From an uncultured Flavobacteriales bacterium (lineage in GTDB: Bacteria > Bacteroidota > Bacteroidia > Flavobacteriales_D > Sanyastnellaceae), in the NCBI GenBank assembly GCA_913051865.1, contig CAJXHE010000003.1, positions 1 through 49,489 on the forward strand: DNA of 49,489 nucleotides, written 5' to 3'. A program made the position numbers and the translations under genes. The notes beneath the pieces were generated by a model. That model was not told the DNA's origin. It saw only the letters and a list, made by a program, of their open reading frames with translations, and made no database searches. Shown here in pieces: positions 35,834 to 45,080 of this stretch; within the stretch, counting starts at the first letter, position 1, and each line of letters starts with the position of its first letter.

Positions 35834-37489
35834 ATGAAAAATTTATTTTTTGCCCTACTTATTTTACTCATTGCGCCATTTGCGTCCAATGCTCAAATCG
35901 AGTGTACGCTCGATTTTGTAGCCGAAATGTTTCAAGGTTATATTACCGTTGAGGCAATCGAGTACCCAGCGGGAGCTGAACTTACATGGTTTGTAAATGG
36001 CGAACTGTATTCAGTGGGGGAAGGCTTTATTGAGATTGAACAAGGAACTGTCAATCAGATGCCTTTGGTCATTTGTGTATGGTATGCCAGTGATGCTTGT
36101 CCCGAAGTCGTAGAGGTCTGTCAAACTTTAAACCCTGGCGATGGTGGGGGAGGTGGTTGTGTAGACCCGTCTTTGATCGATCTTACTGCGATGTGCATTG
36201 ATCTCTGGGCACCAGTATGCGGGTGTAATGGGGTCACTTACTCAAATCAATGTGAAGCGATTAATTACGGTGGAGTAAATTCTTGGGTGGATGGCGGCTG
36301 TGAGACACAAGGAGAATGCACGATAGAACTTGACTATGATTTTTTTGAGGACTACGCGATTTTCGACGCCTCCAATTACCCGGACAGTCTTTTGGAACAA
36401 CTGGTTTGGACTTTTAACGATGAAGTTTATGCAACAGGAACGAATACGATTGAAGTCTTGGAGCCAAATCCATTTCCTGAAGATGGTGTCTCGATTTGTG
36501 TAGGATATGAAAGCCCAACCTGCCCTGAAGGTGTTTTTTCATGCGTGTTCTTTGCTGCAGAAGATGACTGTGAACTGGAAATAGAGGGAGATTTTCAGAA
36601 TAATATGTACTATTTTGAAGCCTACGGGTATCTTGAAAATGCTTATTTGACTTGGACCATTAACGGAACCGTTGTTGCCGAGGGAGTCACGTTTTATAAT
36701 GTGATCAACTCCGACTATCCCGAGGGTTTTCTTCTGTGCGTGGAATATTTTTCAGATGAATGTGACGTGGTTGAAGCATGTGAATTTTTCAACCCTGCGG
36801 AAGGTGGTGGTTGCCCGGAGGGAATTGAGATCATATTTCCGAAGTGGGACATGTGTTCTTGGGCGTTTTCGCTCACTGGTTTAACCACAAATGGTGAAGA
36901 AAACAGTGATGTTTCATGGGATTTCGGGGATGGATCTGAAGTTGAAGGAGGCATGTTTTGGGCATCACATGTGTATGAGTCAGACGGAGATTTTATCGTA
37001 TCTGTATCGTATTACAGTGAATCCTGTCCAGATGGCGTGTCGCTAGAGGTGGCTATCACCGTTGAAGGTTGTGATGGTGAGGTGGCGTGCATAAATCAAG
37101 ATCAAATACAGAACGACTTCATTTGTACAGAAGAATATGCGCCTGTTTGTGGTTGTGATGATGTCACATACTCAAATATCTGCTATGCATATTACTACGG
37201 AGGAGTTACTTCTTGGGTAGATGGTGAATGTGCAACAGCTGTAAATGATTTCGAGGATACTCCAGACTGGAACGTGTTCCCTGTCCCTACATCTGATGGT
37301 CTTACCGTTGATGGATTGCCAATCGGAGTGTGGTCTGTGAAACTTTACGATTCACAAGGGAGAGAAGTTTTAAAGAAGGATATTACAAACGGAGACTTTA
37401 TTTCTATGGACGGACTCAATGCGGGGTATTATACCATCCAAATTGTGGGTGTTGAAAGCTCTGTTAAAAGAGTAACAATACAGAGATAG
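35834..37489 (+). CDS. Secreted T9SS protein with two Kazal domains, PKD-like domain and three novel repeats
   Basis: A 551-residue secreted protein. Signal peptide 1-20 (PFASNA). Three divergent repeats of about 80 residues (23-102, 161-244, 246-323) share W-x-(I/V/F)N, a late CVxYxSxxC strand and similar ends. Kazal-type domain 1 (109-156; cysteines 109, 121, 129, 131, 140, 156; PVCGCNGVTYSNQC) and Kazal domain 2 (419-466; PVCGCDDVTYSNIC) each have six cysteines. A PKD-like domain lies at about 345-412 (WDFGDGSEVEG). The last ~74 residues form a T9SS sorting domain ending KRVTIQR. Serine protease inhibition at the cell surface is inferred from the Kazal domains. It starts 28 bases after nbaC and no -7 element was seen. 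Confidence 0.88.
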   Translation: MKNLFFALLILLIAPFASNAQIECTLDFVAEMFQGYITVEAIEYPAGAELTWFVNGELYSVGEGFIEIEQGTVNQMPLVICVWYASDACPEVVEVCQTLNPGDGGGGGCVDPSLIDLTAMCIDLWAPVCGCNGVTYSNQCEAINYGGVNSWVDGGCETQGECTIELDYDFFEDYAIFDASNYPDSLLEQLVWTFNDEVYATGTNTIEVLEPNPFPEDGVSICVGYESPTCPEGVFSCVFFAAEDDCELEIEGDFQNNMYYFEAYGYLENAYLTWTINGTVVAEGVTFYNVINSDYPEGFLLCVEYFSDECDVVEACEFFNPAEGGGCPEGIEIIFPKWDMCSWAFSLTGLTTNGEENSDVSWDFGDGSEVEGGMFWASHVYESDGDFIVSVSYYSESCPDGVSLEVAITVEGCDGEVACINQDQIQNDFICTEEYAPVCGCDDVTYSNICYAYYYGGVTSWVDGECATAVNDFEDTPDWNVFPVPTSDGLTVDGLPIGVWSVKLYDSQGREVLKKDITNGDFISMDGLNAGYYTIQIVGVESSVKRVTIQR

Positions 37490-37506
37490 GGCTGGCCGTT
37501 AGTGTA

Positions 37507-37514
37507 TATCTTCG
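37507..37514 (+). promoter_or_regulatory. -7 element variant (TATCTTCG) upstream of the DUF2723 gene
   Basis: TAnnTTCG two bases before the ATG of an 11-codon leader ORF (37517) and 38 bases before the DUF2723 ATG. Confidence 0.45.
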
Positions 37515-37516
37515 CC

Positions 37517-37552
37517 ATGCAAAAATTTGCAAAACACAAATTGTCTGATTGA
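37517..37552 (+). CDS. Possible 11-residue leader peptide (MQKFAKHKLSD)
   Basis: A short frame from the ATG at 37517 to TGA at 37550-37552, directly abutting the ATG of the DUF2723 gene (TGAATG). The peptide is basic and lysine-rich. The -7-like element just before it makes translation from a nearly leaderless mRNA possible, with coupling to the long gene. It may equally be chance in the 63-base gap. Confidence 0.3.
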   Translation: MQKFAKHKLSD

Positions 37553-40500
37553 ATGCGCTACGATCGTTTAAATATTATTACGGGATGGACCGTTTGGGCT
37601 GTCGCAACTATCGTCTATATGCTGACGATAGAACCCACTGCCAGTTTCTGGGATTGTGGAGAGTTTATCGCTTCAGCATACAAACTTGAAGTGGGTCACC
37701 CACCTGGGGCACCTTTATTTATGCTTTTGGCCCGAGGGCTTATGGTATTTGCCACCCCAGAATGGGCGGCATTTGCGGCCAATTCGTTGTCTGCTTTAAG
37801 CAGTTCGTTTACGATTCTTTTCTTGTTTTGGAGTGTCACACATTTGGCCCGACGTTTTTCAGGTGGGTTTACAAAAGAGCCGACTTCAGCTGAAAGATTG
37901 GCTATTCTTGGATCAGGAGCTGTTGGTGCGCTTGCATATACATTTTCAGATTCGTTCTGGTTTAGTGCCACAGAAGGAGAGGTCTATGCCTTGTCATCCC
38001 TTTTTACTGCCGCTGTGTTTTGGGCGATATTAAAATGGGAAAATGAGGCAGATGAGCCTGGAGCCACACGCTGGATCATCTTAATCGCATATTTGATGGG
38101 TCTTTCAATTGGCGTTCACCTCTTGAATCTTCTTGCTATTCCTGCGATGGCACTTGTTTATTATTTCCGCAAATATGAGTTCAGTTGGAAGGGGCTTGTC
38201 ATTACTGGGGTAGCCTCTATAGCGTTGCTTGGGTTTATTCAAATAGGCCTTATTCAGGGTGTCATTAAGCTCGCAGGTGATTTTGAGAGGTTCTTCGTGA
38301 ATTCAATGGGTCTTCCTTTTAATTCCGGCATTTTTGCTTATCTGATTCTATTAATTGCGCTCCTAACGGTGCTCGTCATGTACTCAAGGAAACGTGGCTG
38401 GTGGGCGCTCAACACCTTCGTTCTTAGTATAGCAATGGTGTTAATTGGGTACAGTTCTTTCACAACCATCGTTGTGAGGTCAAGCGCAAATCCTCCCATG
38501 GATGAAAACGATCCTGAGAATTTTTTCCAACTACTCAAGTACCTCAACAGAGAGCAGTATGGAGACAGACCACTTGTAACGGGTCCTTACTGGGACTCTC
38601 CAATGGACATCGAAAAACAATATTCAGATGGTGGGGCCACTTGGGTCAAGAGTTTCAGTGTGAAGGAAAAAAAAGGGACACGTGATGTGCGTATAAAATC
38701 TTTTAAACGAGAGGTGACCGCGTTCAACTACTTGTCGGAGTCAAAAAACAACAAGTACCGTGTCGTCGAAGAATACATTAATACTGGAGAGAAAAAGGGG
38801 ACGGTGTCTAATTATGACGCCGATTATACCATGCTCTTCCCTCGGATGTATTCTTCTGACAGCAGACATATTAAGGAGTACCGAATTTGGAGTAATTATA
38901 AAGGCTACAATGAAGCGAGTAGATTTACGAGCCCATTGGTTGAAGGGCAAATGTCCCAGAGTGGTTTTATGCTCCACCTTCAGAATGATATCCTAAGTGG
39001 GACGCTTTCTGAGGCCGTTCTAGGAAGAACGCTCAAGAGGCTTTTTGCGGATTATGGACAGAGATGGGACGGTGAATTTGAAATTCGTTCAAAGAACGAA
39101 ATCCTTGTCCGTGACCCACAAACTGGCGGAATGAGACTGGCGCCCTTGGATGATCCAAGAGCTGTAGATGCGTTAACCCAAATGATCACGGATCGTCTTG
39201 CACAGGGTTTGGACAGAGGGAAAGGATTTGTAAAACGCCTCAATCAAGAAAAACGTTATTATGAATCCACCGCCGCACGTGCTAGGGATTATACAGAGCA
39301 ACAACAAGCACTGGCATCCTTAAATAAAGTCTATGACAAGTTGCAGCCTTCCTTGGGGGAGAATCTCAGATATTTTGTTGACTACCAAGTGGGGTGGATG
39401 TACTTCCGCTATTTTATGTGGAATTTTGCGGGGAAGCAGAACGACACACAAGGGCATGGAGACTTTCAAAGTGGTAACTGGCTTTCTGGCGTTGATTCCA
39501 TTGACGCATTGAGGATTGGAAGTAGGGATACCCTGACTCAGGAGATGTCTGAAAACAGAGGGTTAAACAAATTCTTTTATCTTCCGTTGTTGCTGGGTTT
39601 GATCGGTTTAATATTCCAAATCGTACGCGACCCAAGAGGTGCAGGTACTGTAGGTCTATTGTTCTTCATGACTGGACTCGCTATTGTTGTTTATCTCAAT
39701 CAAACACCAATGCAGCCACGCGAGCGTGATTACGCCTATGTAGGATCATTTTATGCCTTTGCGATGTGGATTGGTATGAGCGTTTTTGCCCTCTTCGATG
39801 CAGCGAGAAGAATTGATTGGATGATTCACTTGCGTGGATTTGGCTTCCCATTGGGAGTAGGTGTCATGTTTTACGTATTAGAACACCTAGGTGGTACGCC
39901 TCATTATCTTTCATTAAGTATCTTATTTATGACGTTCTGCGGTGCGGCACTTTTCGCAATTGCACATGCTTCCCGCCTCATGGGATTGAACGAAAATGGA
40001 CGTGCGCTTACCCTGGTTGGGATGACGTTACTCGTCCCCCTTCTGATGGCGTTTGAAGGGTGGGACGACCACAATCGATCACACAGAACCACGGGTGTGG
40101 ATTTCGCGAAAAACTATTTAGAGTCACTGGCGCCTAACGCGATTCTGTTCACGAACGGTGACAATGACACGTTCCCGCTTTGGTATGCACAAGAGGTAGA
40201 GGGTGTACGAACGGATGTCAGGGTTTGTAACTTGAGTCTTTTGAATACGGATTGGTATATAGACCAAATGAAACGCCGTGCATACGAGAGCGCTCCTCTT
40301 CCTATTAAAATGTCTGAAGAACAGTATAGACAGGGGACCAGAGATATTGTGCTTCTCGAGCCTACAAGTTCACCAGGTTTTGTCGATTTGACAGAAGCTT
40401 TACGTACGGCGTTAGATGACGACATTAAGAAAAGTTATGGGGAGAAAAGTTATCCTTACTTCCCGACAAACAAGTTCAGTCTTCCCGTCGATTCCGCCCG

Positions 40501-41404
40501 TGTCGTTGCGCTAGGAATTGTCAATGCTGACGAGGCGTCAGCTGTTGTTGATGCACTAGAATGGACTGTCCTAGATGGACAAGGTGAACCGCTACAGTAC
40601 ATCCTCAAGAATCAACTCGCAGTATTGTCCATGTTGGCAAACAACGATTGGGAGCGCCCCGTATATTTTGCAGTCACTACTGGAGGAGATTCATACATCG
40701 GTCTTCAAGATTACTTCCGTCTAGAAGGGCTCGCATATCGACTCGTACCGATCAAGTACACGGAAAACCCTAATCCGAATTTAATTGGCGGGATTGAAAC
40801 AGATGTGATGTACGAGAACGTCATGGAGAATTGGAGCTGGGGAGGTATGGACGATCTGGAGCACGGCATTTATATGGATGAGAACAACAGGCGTATGGTC
40901 ACAAATGTTCGGCTCCAAATGGCAAATCTCGCCGACGCTCTCATAGATGTTAATGATCCACAACGTGCACTGGAGGTGCTCGACAAATTACTTCGCGTAA
41001 CACCTAAGGAAAACGTTCCCTACACAAGAGTTCTTATGCCGGTCGTAGAAGCCTATGCTGAGTTAGCCAGTTCAGACAGTTTGCTTTCGCCTAACGCAAA
41101 CAGCTTGGATGACACGCAACGAAAAGCGGCGTTAGACAAAGCCCAAGAACTTCTTCAAGATTTGTTTAAACAACAGGAAGAACTTGTAGAATTCGCACTT
41201 TCTTTAGATGCCGAGTATTTCACCGCGATGGCTTCTGAGATTGATCTTGCGATTCAAATCAACGACAGGCTGATTCGGGTGTATAAATACTACCACCCTG
41301 AAGATCCCATTGTCGGTGAATTGGACACGCGTTTGGGACTTATGGAAGCGCAAATTGAGGACTATGAGCGCAGTATTGTAGAACTTGGTTTTATGGAGTT
41401 CTAA
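37553..41404 (+). CDS. DUF2723 family large membrane protein (GT-C-like)
   Basis: A 1283-residue protein. The N-terminal part has many membrane segments and the family block SFWDCGEFIASAYKLEVGHP (31-50; acidic D34 and E37 in the first outer loop), as in GT-C-fold glycosyltransferases. NREQYGDRPLVTGPYWDSP in the middle loop is typical of Bacteroidota DUF2723. The second half has further membrane segments (about 670-860), a soluble domain and TPR-like helices near the C terminus. The human DUF2723 protein TMEM260 is an O-mannosyltransferase, so surface protein glycosylation is a reasonable inference, unproven here. It is followed by purN after 14 bases. Confidence 0.85.
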   Translation: MRYDRLNIITGWTVWAVATIVYMLTIEPTASFWDCGEFIASAYKLEVGHPPGAPLFMLLARGLMVFATPEWAAFAANSLSALSSSFTILFLFWSVTHLARRFSGGFTKEPTSAERLAILGSGAVGALAYTFSDSFWFSATEGEVYALSSLFTAAVFWAILKWENEADEPGATRWIILIAYLMGLSIGVHLLNLLAIPAMALVYYFRKYEFSWKGLVITGVASIALLGFIQIGLIQGVIKLAGDFERFFVNSMGLPFNSGIFAYLILLIALLTVLVMYSRKRGWWALNTFVLSIAMVLIGYSSFTTIVVRSSANPPMDENDPENFFQLLKYLNREQYGDRPLVTGPYWDSPMDIEKQYSDGGATWVKSFSVKEKKGTRDVRIKSFKREVTAFNYLSESKNNKYRVVEEYINTGEKKGTVSNYDADYTMLFPRMYSSDSRHIKEYRIWSNYKGYNEASRFTSPLVEGQMSQSGFMLHLQNDILSGTLSEAVLGRTLKRLFADYGQRWDGEFEIRSKNEILVRDPQTGGMRLAPLDDPRAVDALTQMITDRLAQGLDRGKGFVKRLNQEKRYYESTAARARDYTEQQQALASLNKVYDKLQPSLGENLRYFVDYQVGWMYFRYFMWNFAGKQNDTQGHGDFQSGNWLSGVDSIDALRIGSRDTLTQEMSENRGLNKFFYLPLLLGLIGLIFQIVRDPRGAGTVGLLFFMTGLAIVVYLNQTPMQPRERDYAYVGSFYAFAMWIGMSVFALFDAARRIDWMIHLRGFGFPLGVGVMFYVLEHLGGTPHYLSLSILFMTFCGAALFAIAHASRLMGLNENGRALTLVGMTLLVPLLMAFEGWDDHNRSHRTTGVDFAKNYLESLAPNAILFTNGDNDTFPLWYAQEVEGVRTDVRVCNLSLLNTDWYIDQMKRRAYESAPLPIKMSEEQYRQGTRDIVLLEPTSSPGFVDLTEALRTALDDDIKKSYGEKSYPYFPTNKFSLPVDSARVVALGIVNADEASAVVDALEWTVLDGQGEPLQYILKNQLAVLSMLANNDWERPVYFAVTTGGDSYIGLQDYFRLEGLAYRLVPIKYTENPNPNLIGGIETDVMYENVMENWSWGGMDDLEHGIYMDENNRRMVTNVRLQMANLADALIDVNDPQRALEVLDKLLRVTPKENVPYTRVLMPVVEAYAELASSDSLLSPNANSLDDTQRKAALDKAQELLQDLFKQQEELVEFALSLDAEYFTAMASEIDLAIQINDRLIRVYKYYHPEDPIVGELDTRLGLMEAQIEDYERSIVELGFMEF

Positions 41405-41418
41405 AAACGCAATTTCAG

Positions 41419-41991
41419 ATGCTTAAGAAGGTCGCGATTTTATCTTCGGGTTCGGGCTCTAATGCTCAGGCCCTCATCACGCACTTTGCTTCGCAAGAAA
41501 ATATTGAGGTCGTTTTTGTTGGGTCCAATCGTGCCTCAGCAGGTGTCCTAGAAAAAGCGCGTCATTCCGAAGTACATCACGGTCATTTTACAAAAGAGGA
41601 TCTTAACAATGGGTCTTTACTGAACGCTCTGGAAAAACTTGAGGTAGACTGGGTGTTACTTGCGGGGTTTCTTCTCAGAATTCCAATTGAATTTTGTAGT
41701 CGTTATCAAGGTCGAATCTTAAATATTCATCCTTCACTATTGCCTAAGTATGGTGGAAAGGGAATGTATGGAATACGAATACATGAAGCTGTTTTTCAAG
41801 CAGGGGAAAAAGAAAGCGGAATGACCATTCATTATGTGAATGAGCATTATGACGATGGCGCCGTGGTATTTCAGGGCCGTGTAAAAATAGATGATGTCAC
41901 AAATGCCCAAGAAATTGCTGAAAGAGTGTTGAAACTTGAACACGCGTATTACCCAAGAATTTCGACGGAGTTAATTACTTTGGACAAATAA
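41419..41991 (+). CDS. purN: Phosphoribosylglycinamide formyltransferase
   Basis: Transfers formyl from 10-formyl-tetrahydrofolate to GAR in the third step of purine synthesis. The 190-residue protein has the phosphate loop SSGSGSNAQAL (9-19), active-site N102 and H104 in NIHPSLLPKYGG, and the late acidic residue in EHYDDGAVVFQ (about D145). The length is slightly shorter than the E. coli protein (212). It is 14 bases after the DUF2723 gene and 14 before marC, so the three may be co-transcribed. Confidence 0.96.
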   Translation: MLKKVAILSSGSGSNAQALITHFASQENIEVVFVGSNRASAGVLEKARHSEVHHGHFTKEDLNNGSLLNALEKLEVDWVLLAGFLLRIPIEFCSRYQGRILNIHPSLLPKYGGKGMYGIRIHEAVFQAGEKESGMTIHYVNEHYDDGAVVFQGRVKIDDVTNAQEIAERVLKLEHAYYPRISTELITLDK

Positions 41992-42005
41992 TTAATTTTG
42001 ATGTC

Positions 42006-42584
42006 ATGATGATTGACCCTGCACAACTCTTAAAAAGCACGATGGTGCTTTTTGCCGTGATAGATATTGTGGGAAGTATCCCCATTTTAATGGATGTTAA
42101 GCAAAAATCGGGCGACATTCATCCGGGCAGAGCGACCTTGGTGGCACTGGGGATTATGCTGGCATTTTTATTTATTGGAGAAGGGATCATTACCTTTTTA
42201 GGGGTTGATGTCAATAGTTTTGCTGTCGCAGGGTCGTTTGTCTTGTTTTTTATGGCGCTCGAAATGATTCTGGGAATAGAGCTTTTTAAGAGTGACCCCT
42301 CTTCTATGAAAACCGCGACGATCGTTCCCGTTGCTTTCCCTCTAATTGCTGGAGCTGGAAGCATGACGTCTATTTTGTCTCTAAGAGCGGAATTTGCACA
42401 ACTCAACATTATGATTGCCATCATTATAAATATGGCAATTGTCTTTATCGTTCTTAAGAATTTGGGTCGATTAGAAAGGTTACTCGGTGAAGGCGGCATT
42501 GCTGTTCTTAGAAAGGTATTCGGCATCATACTTCTCGCCATCGCTGTGAAACTGTTCGCAGATAATGCAAAGAATTTGGTCTAA
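42006..42584 (+). CDS. MarC family integral membrane protein (UPF0056)
   Basis: A 192-residue inner-membrane protein with six hydrophobic segments: LLKSTMVLFAVIDIVGSIPI at the start, a conserved PVAFPLIAGAGSMTSIL loop (about residues 109-125), and a final FGIILLAIAVKLFADNAKNL. MarC was once linked to antibiotic resistance, but its function is not established. The ATG at 42006 is used; a second ATG follows directly. It lies between purN and rnhA with short gaps. Confidence 0.92.
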   Translation: MMIDPAQLLKSTMVLFAVIDIVGSIPILMDVKQKSGDIHPGRATLVALGIMLAFLFIGEGIITFLGVDVNSFAVAGSFVLFFMALEMILGIELFKSDPSSMKTATIVPVAFPLIAGAGSMTSILSLRAEFAQLNIMIAIIINMAIVFIVLKNLGRLERLLGEGGIAVLRKVFGIILLAIAVKLFADNAKNLV

Positions 42585-42599
42585 TTTACCTAAGGAAAA

Positions 42600-43070
42600 A
42601 TGGCAAAGGTGACAGTATATACAGATGGTGGTGCGAGTGGGAATCCCGGTCCAGGAGGGTATGGTGCGGTGATGCTTTCTGGAAAACACTATAAAGAGCT
42701 CAGTGGCGCGTTTCGCTTGACAACGAATAACAGGATGGAGCTTCTTGCCGTGATCAAATCTCTTGAGGCTTTAAAGACCCCAGGGACAGATGTGACAATC
42801 TTCTCGGACTCGAAATATGTTGTCGACTCAGTCAAGAAAAAATGGGTCTTTGGGTGGGTGAAAAAGAACTTCAAAGGGAAAAAGAATCCCGACCTCTGGA
42901 AGCGATTTTTGAAAATTTATGAAATTCATAAAGTGGAATTTGTTTGGGTGAAGGGGCACGCAGGCAATGAATACAATGAAGTAGCAGATAAATTAGCTGT
43001 TTCAGCGTATGCAGATGGCATCCTACCTTTAGAGGTCGATGTTGCATACGAAGCGTCAGAAAAGGATTAG
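42600..43070 (+). CDS. rnhA: Ribonuclease HI
   Basis: Cuts RNA in RNA-DNA hybrids (R-loops, primers). The 156-residue protein has the full catalytic set: D9 (YTDGGASGNPGPGGYG), E47 (NNRMEL), D70 (IFSDSKYV), H120 (KGHAGNEYNE) and D130. The length equals that of E. coli RNase HI. The start is preceded by AAGGAAAA, a purine-rich ribosome-site-like sequence. The stop codon TAG forms part of the -7 element of the next gene. Confidence 0.98.
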   Translation: MAKVTVYTDGGASGNPGPGGYGAVMLSGKHYKELSGAFRLTTNNRMELLAVIKSLEALKTPGTDVTIFSDSKYVVDSVKKKWVFGWVKKNFKGKKNPDLWKRFLKIYEIHKVEFVWVKGHAGNEYNEVADKLAVSAYADGILPLEVDVAYEASEKD

Positions 43071-43075
43071 ATTTG
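43068..43075 (+). promoter_or_regulatory. -7 element (TAGATTTG) for gcdH, overlapping the rnhA stop
   Basis: A perfect TAnnTTTG; its first three bases are the rnhA stop codon. A TTG (43042-43044) lies 23 bases upstream, at the long end of the allowed spacing. The predicted leader is about 16 bases. Confidence 0.55.
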
Positions 43076-43097
43076 CATTCTGAATAAACACATCAAG

Positions 43098-44276
43098 ATG
43101 CGTACAGATTTATTTCAAGGTCACGATTACTTTAATATGGACGATCTCCTCACAGAGGAACAAAAGCTGATCCGCGACGCGGCTCGTGCTTGGGTGAAAC
43201 AAGAGGTGAGCCCGATTATTGAGGAAGCAGCTGAAAAGCAGGTTTTCCCTAAGCATTTACTTCCAGGTCTTGGTGCGATCGGGGCTTTCGGTCCGTATAT
43301 CCCTGTTGAATATGGGGGTGCGGGTTTGGACCAAATTTCCTATGGTCTCATTATGCAAGAGCTCGAAAGATGTGATTCTGGACTGCGTTCAACCGCTTCC
43401 GTTCAGAGTTCTTTAGTGATGTACCCTATCTGGAAGTATGGTTCTGAAGCACAAAAAACGAAATACTTGCCCAAACTCGCGACTGGAGAGTGGATTGGGT
43501 GCTTTGGTTTGACTGAGCCTGACCACGGATCTAATCCTGGAGGCATGATCACGAGCTACGTCGAAGATGGTGATGATGTCATCTTAAATGGCGCAAAGAT
43601 GTGGATTTCCAATTCGCCATTTGCTCAAATTGCTGTGGTATGGGCTAAGAACGAGGAAGGCCGTATCCATGGACTTATCGTTGAGCGAGGTATGGAAGGC
43701 TTCACAACGCCTACCATGAAGGGCAAGTGGTCACTTAGAGCGTCTGACACAGGGGAACTTATTTTTGACAATGTGCGTGTCCCTAAAGCAAACATTCTTC
43801 CGGAAAAATCAGGGCTAGGTGCCCCACTTGGATGCTTAGATTCAGCTCGTTTTGGGATTGCATGGGGAGCGATAGGCGCGGCATTAGACTGTTACGATAC
43901 AGCACTTCGCTACTCTAAGGAGAGGATACAGTTTGGTAAACCCATTGCATCGTTTCAACTCCAACAGAAAAAGTTGGCTGAGATGATTACAGAAATAACG
44001 AAGGCTCAACTTCTGACGTTTCGCTTGGGTCAACTACGAAATGAAGGACGTGCCACCACAGCTCAAATTTCGATGGCCAAACGCAACAATGTCGATATGG
44101 CCATTACCATCGCTCGCGAAGCGCGTCAGATGTTAGGTGCGATGGGCATTATGAATGAATACCCTATTATGCGACACATGATGAATCTGGAATCTGTGAT
44201 TACATATGAGGGCACACATGACATTCACCTCCTGATTACAGGAATGGACATCACTGGCGAAAACGCTTTTAAGTAA
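43098..44276 (+). CDS. gcdH: Glutaryl-CoA dehydrogenase
   Basis: FAD acyl-CoA dehydrogenase that oxidises and decarboxylates glutaryl-CoA to crotonyl-CoA, in lysine and tryptophan breakdown. The 392-residue protein has the glutaryl-specific pattern RCDSGLRSTASVQSSLVMYP (Arg/Ser pair), GLTEPDHGSNPG near the flavin, and YEGTHDIHLLITG with catalytic base E371 preceded by Y370, matching human GCDH Y369/E370. The conserved tail DITGENAFK also supports this over general short-chain acyl-CoA dehydrogenases. Its end lies nine bases from the convergent omega-amidase gene. Confidence 0.94.
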   Translation: MRTDLFQGHDYFNMDDLLTEEQKLIRDAARAWVKQEVSPIIEEAAEKQVFPKHLLPGLGAIGAFGPYIPVEYGGAGLDQISYGLIMQELERCDSGLRSTASVQSSLVMYPIWKYGSEAQKTKYLPKLATGEWIGCFGLTEPDHGSNPGGMITSYVEDGDDVILNGAKMWISNSPFAQIAVVWAKNEEGRIHGLIVERGMEGFTTPTMKGKWSLRASDTGELIFDNVRVPKANILPEKSGLGAPLGCLDSARFGIAWGAIGAALDCYDTALRYSKERIQFGKPIASFQLQQKKLAEMITEITKAQLLTFRLGQLRNEGRATTAQISMAKRNNVDMAITIAREARQMLGAMGIMNEYPIMRHMMNLESVITYEGTHDIHLLITGMDITGENAFK

Positions 44277-44285
44277 AGAGTCACT

Positions 44286-45080
44286 TTAATCCGCGTCCTC
44301 AAGTACTGGGAACTTTGATCGAAACCCATCTAGCGTCACGCGATTGCAAACAAGCGTGAGAGCTTCTCCTTGATCGGCATCGCTTAATATGTTGCCATAC
44401 GGGTCTACACCTAAACTGTCTCCTCGATAGGCAATGTTGTTTGGGTCAGACCCCGTTCGATTGACCCCCACGACGTAGCATTGATTTTCGATTGCTCGGG
44501 CTTGAAGCAACGTTCTCCAGGGATGACGACGCACTTCAGGCCAGTTCGCTACGTAAAGTGCAACATCGTATATGTTCGACATAGAATTCCTCGAAAAACT
44601 TGGAAACCTCAAGTCATAACATATTTGTAGAAGGATTCGCCACCCTCGGAATTCAACTATTTTTCGCGCTTCTCCTCCTTGATAATGTGCATTCTCATTC
44701 CCAAACGTGAACAGATGTCGCTTGTCATAGCATTCGAAACTTCCATCCGGTTTTACAAACACACTCCGGTTTCTTGCAATCCCCTCCTCAAACCTAAAAG
44801 CAACACTGCCGGTGATCGCGACATTGTACTTTTTTGAAAGGTCACGCATCCAATCTAATGTTTTTCCAGACTTCCATGAGTCTATGGCATCAATATTCAT
44901 TGAGAACCCCGTGGTGAATACTTCTGGAAGGACAATTAGATCAATGTCATTCTTCTCCTTCATAGCGTTCTCAATGCGTTCAGAAAAAGCCATGCGATTT
45001 GCGTTGGGATTTTCCCAAATGATTGGCGACTGTATCCCTACAATATGGAGTAGGGTCTCCTTATTTTGACTTGAACTCAT
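44286..45080 (-). CDS. Omega-amidase, nitrilase family (YafV/NIT2-like)
   Basis: Carbon-nitrogen hydrolase of 264 residues with the catalytic triad E53 (LPEVFTTGFSM), K120 (DKRHLF) and C154 (LQICYDLRFP). The FTTGFSM motif and the late NRTGSDPNN are typical of the YafV/NIT2 omega-amidases, which hydrolyse alpha-ketoglutaramate to alpha-ketoglutarate. It overlaps by four bases the gene of its expected partner, a glutamine-using aminotransferase, which strongly supports this assignment over other nitrilases. Confidence 0.92.
   Translation of the reverse strand: MSSSQNKETLLHIVGIQSPIIWENPNANRMAFSERIENAMKEKNDIDLIVLPEVFTTGFSMNIDAIDSWKSGKTLDWMRDLSKKYNVAITGSVAFRFEEGIARNRSVFVKPDGSFECYDKRHLFTFGNENAHYQGGEARKIVEFRGWRILLQICYDLRFPSFSRNSMSNIYDVALYVANWPEVRRHPWRTLLQARAIENQCYVVGVNRTGSDPNNIAYRGDSLGVDPYGNILSDADQGEALTLVCNRVTLDGFRSKFPVLEDAD

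Noticed and set aside
42119-42541. 140-codon minus-strand frame antisense to marC
   Set aside because: Long only because marC is low in antisense stops; no family resemblance.
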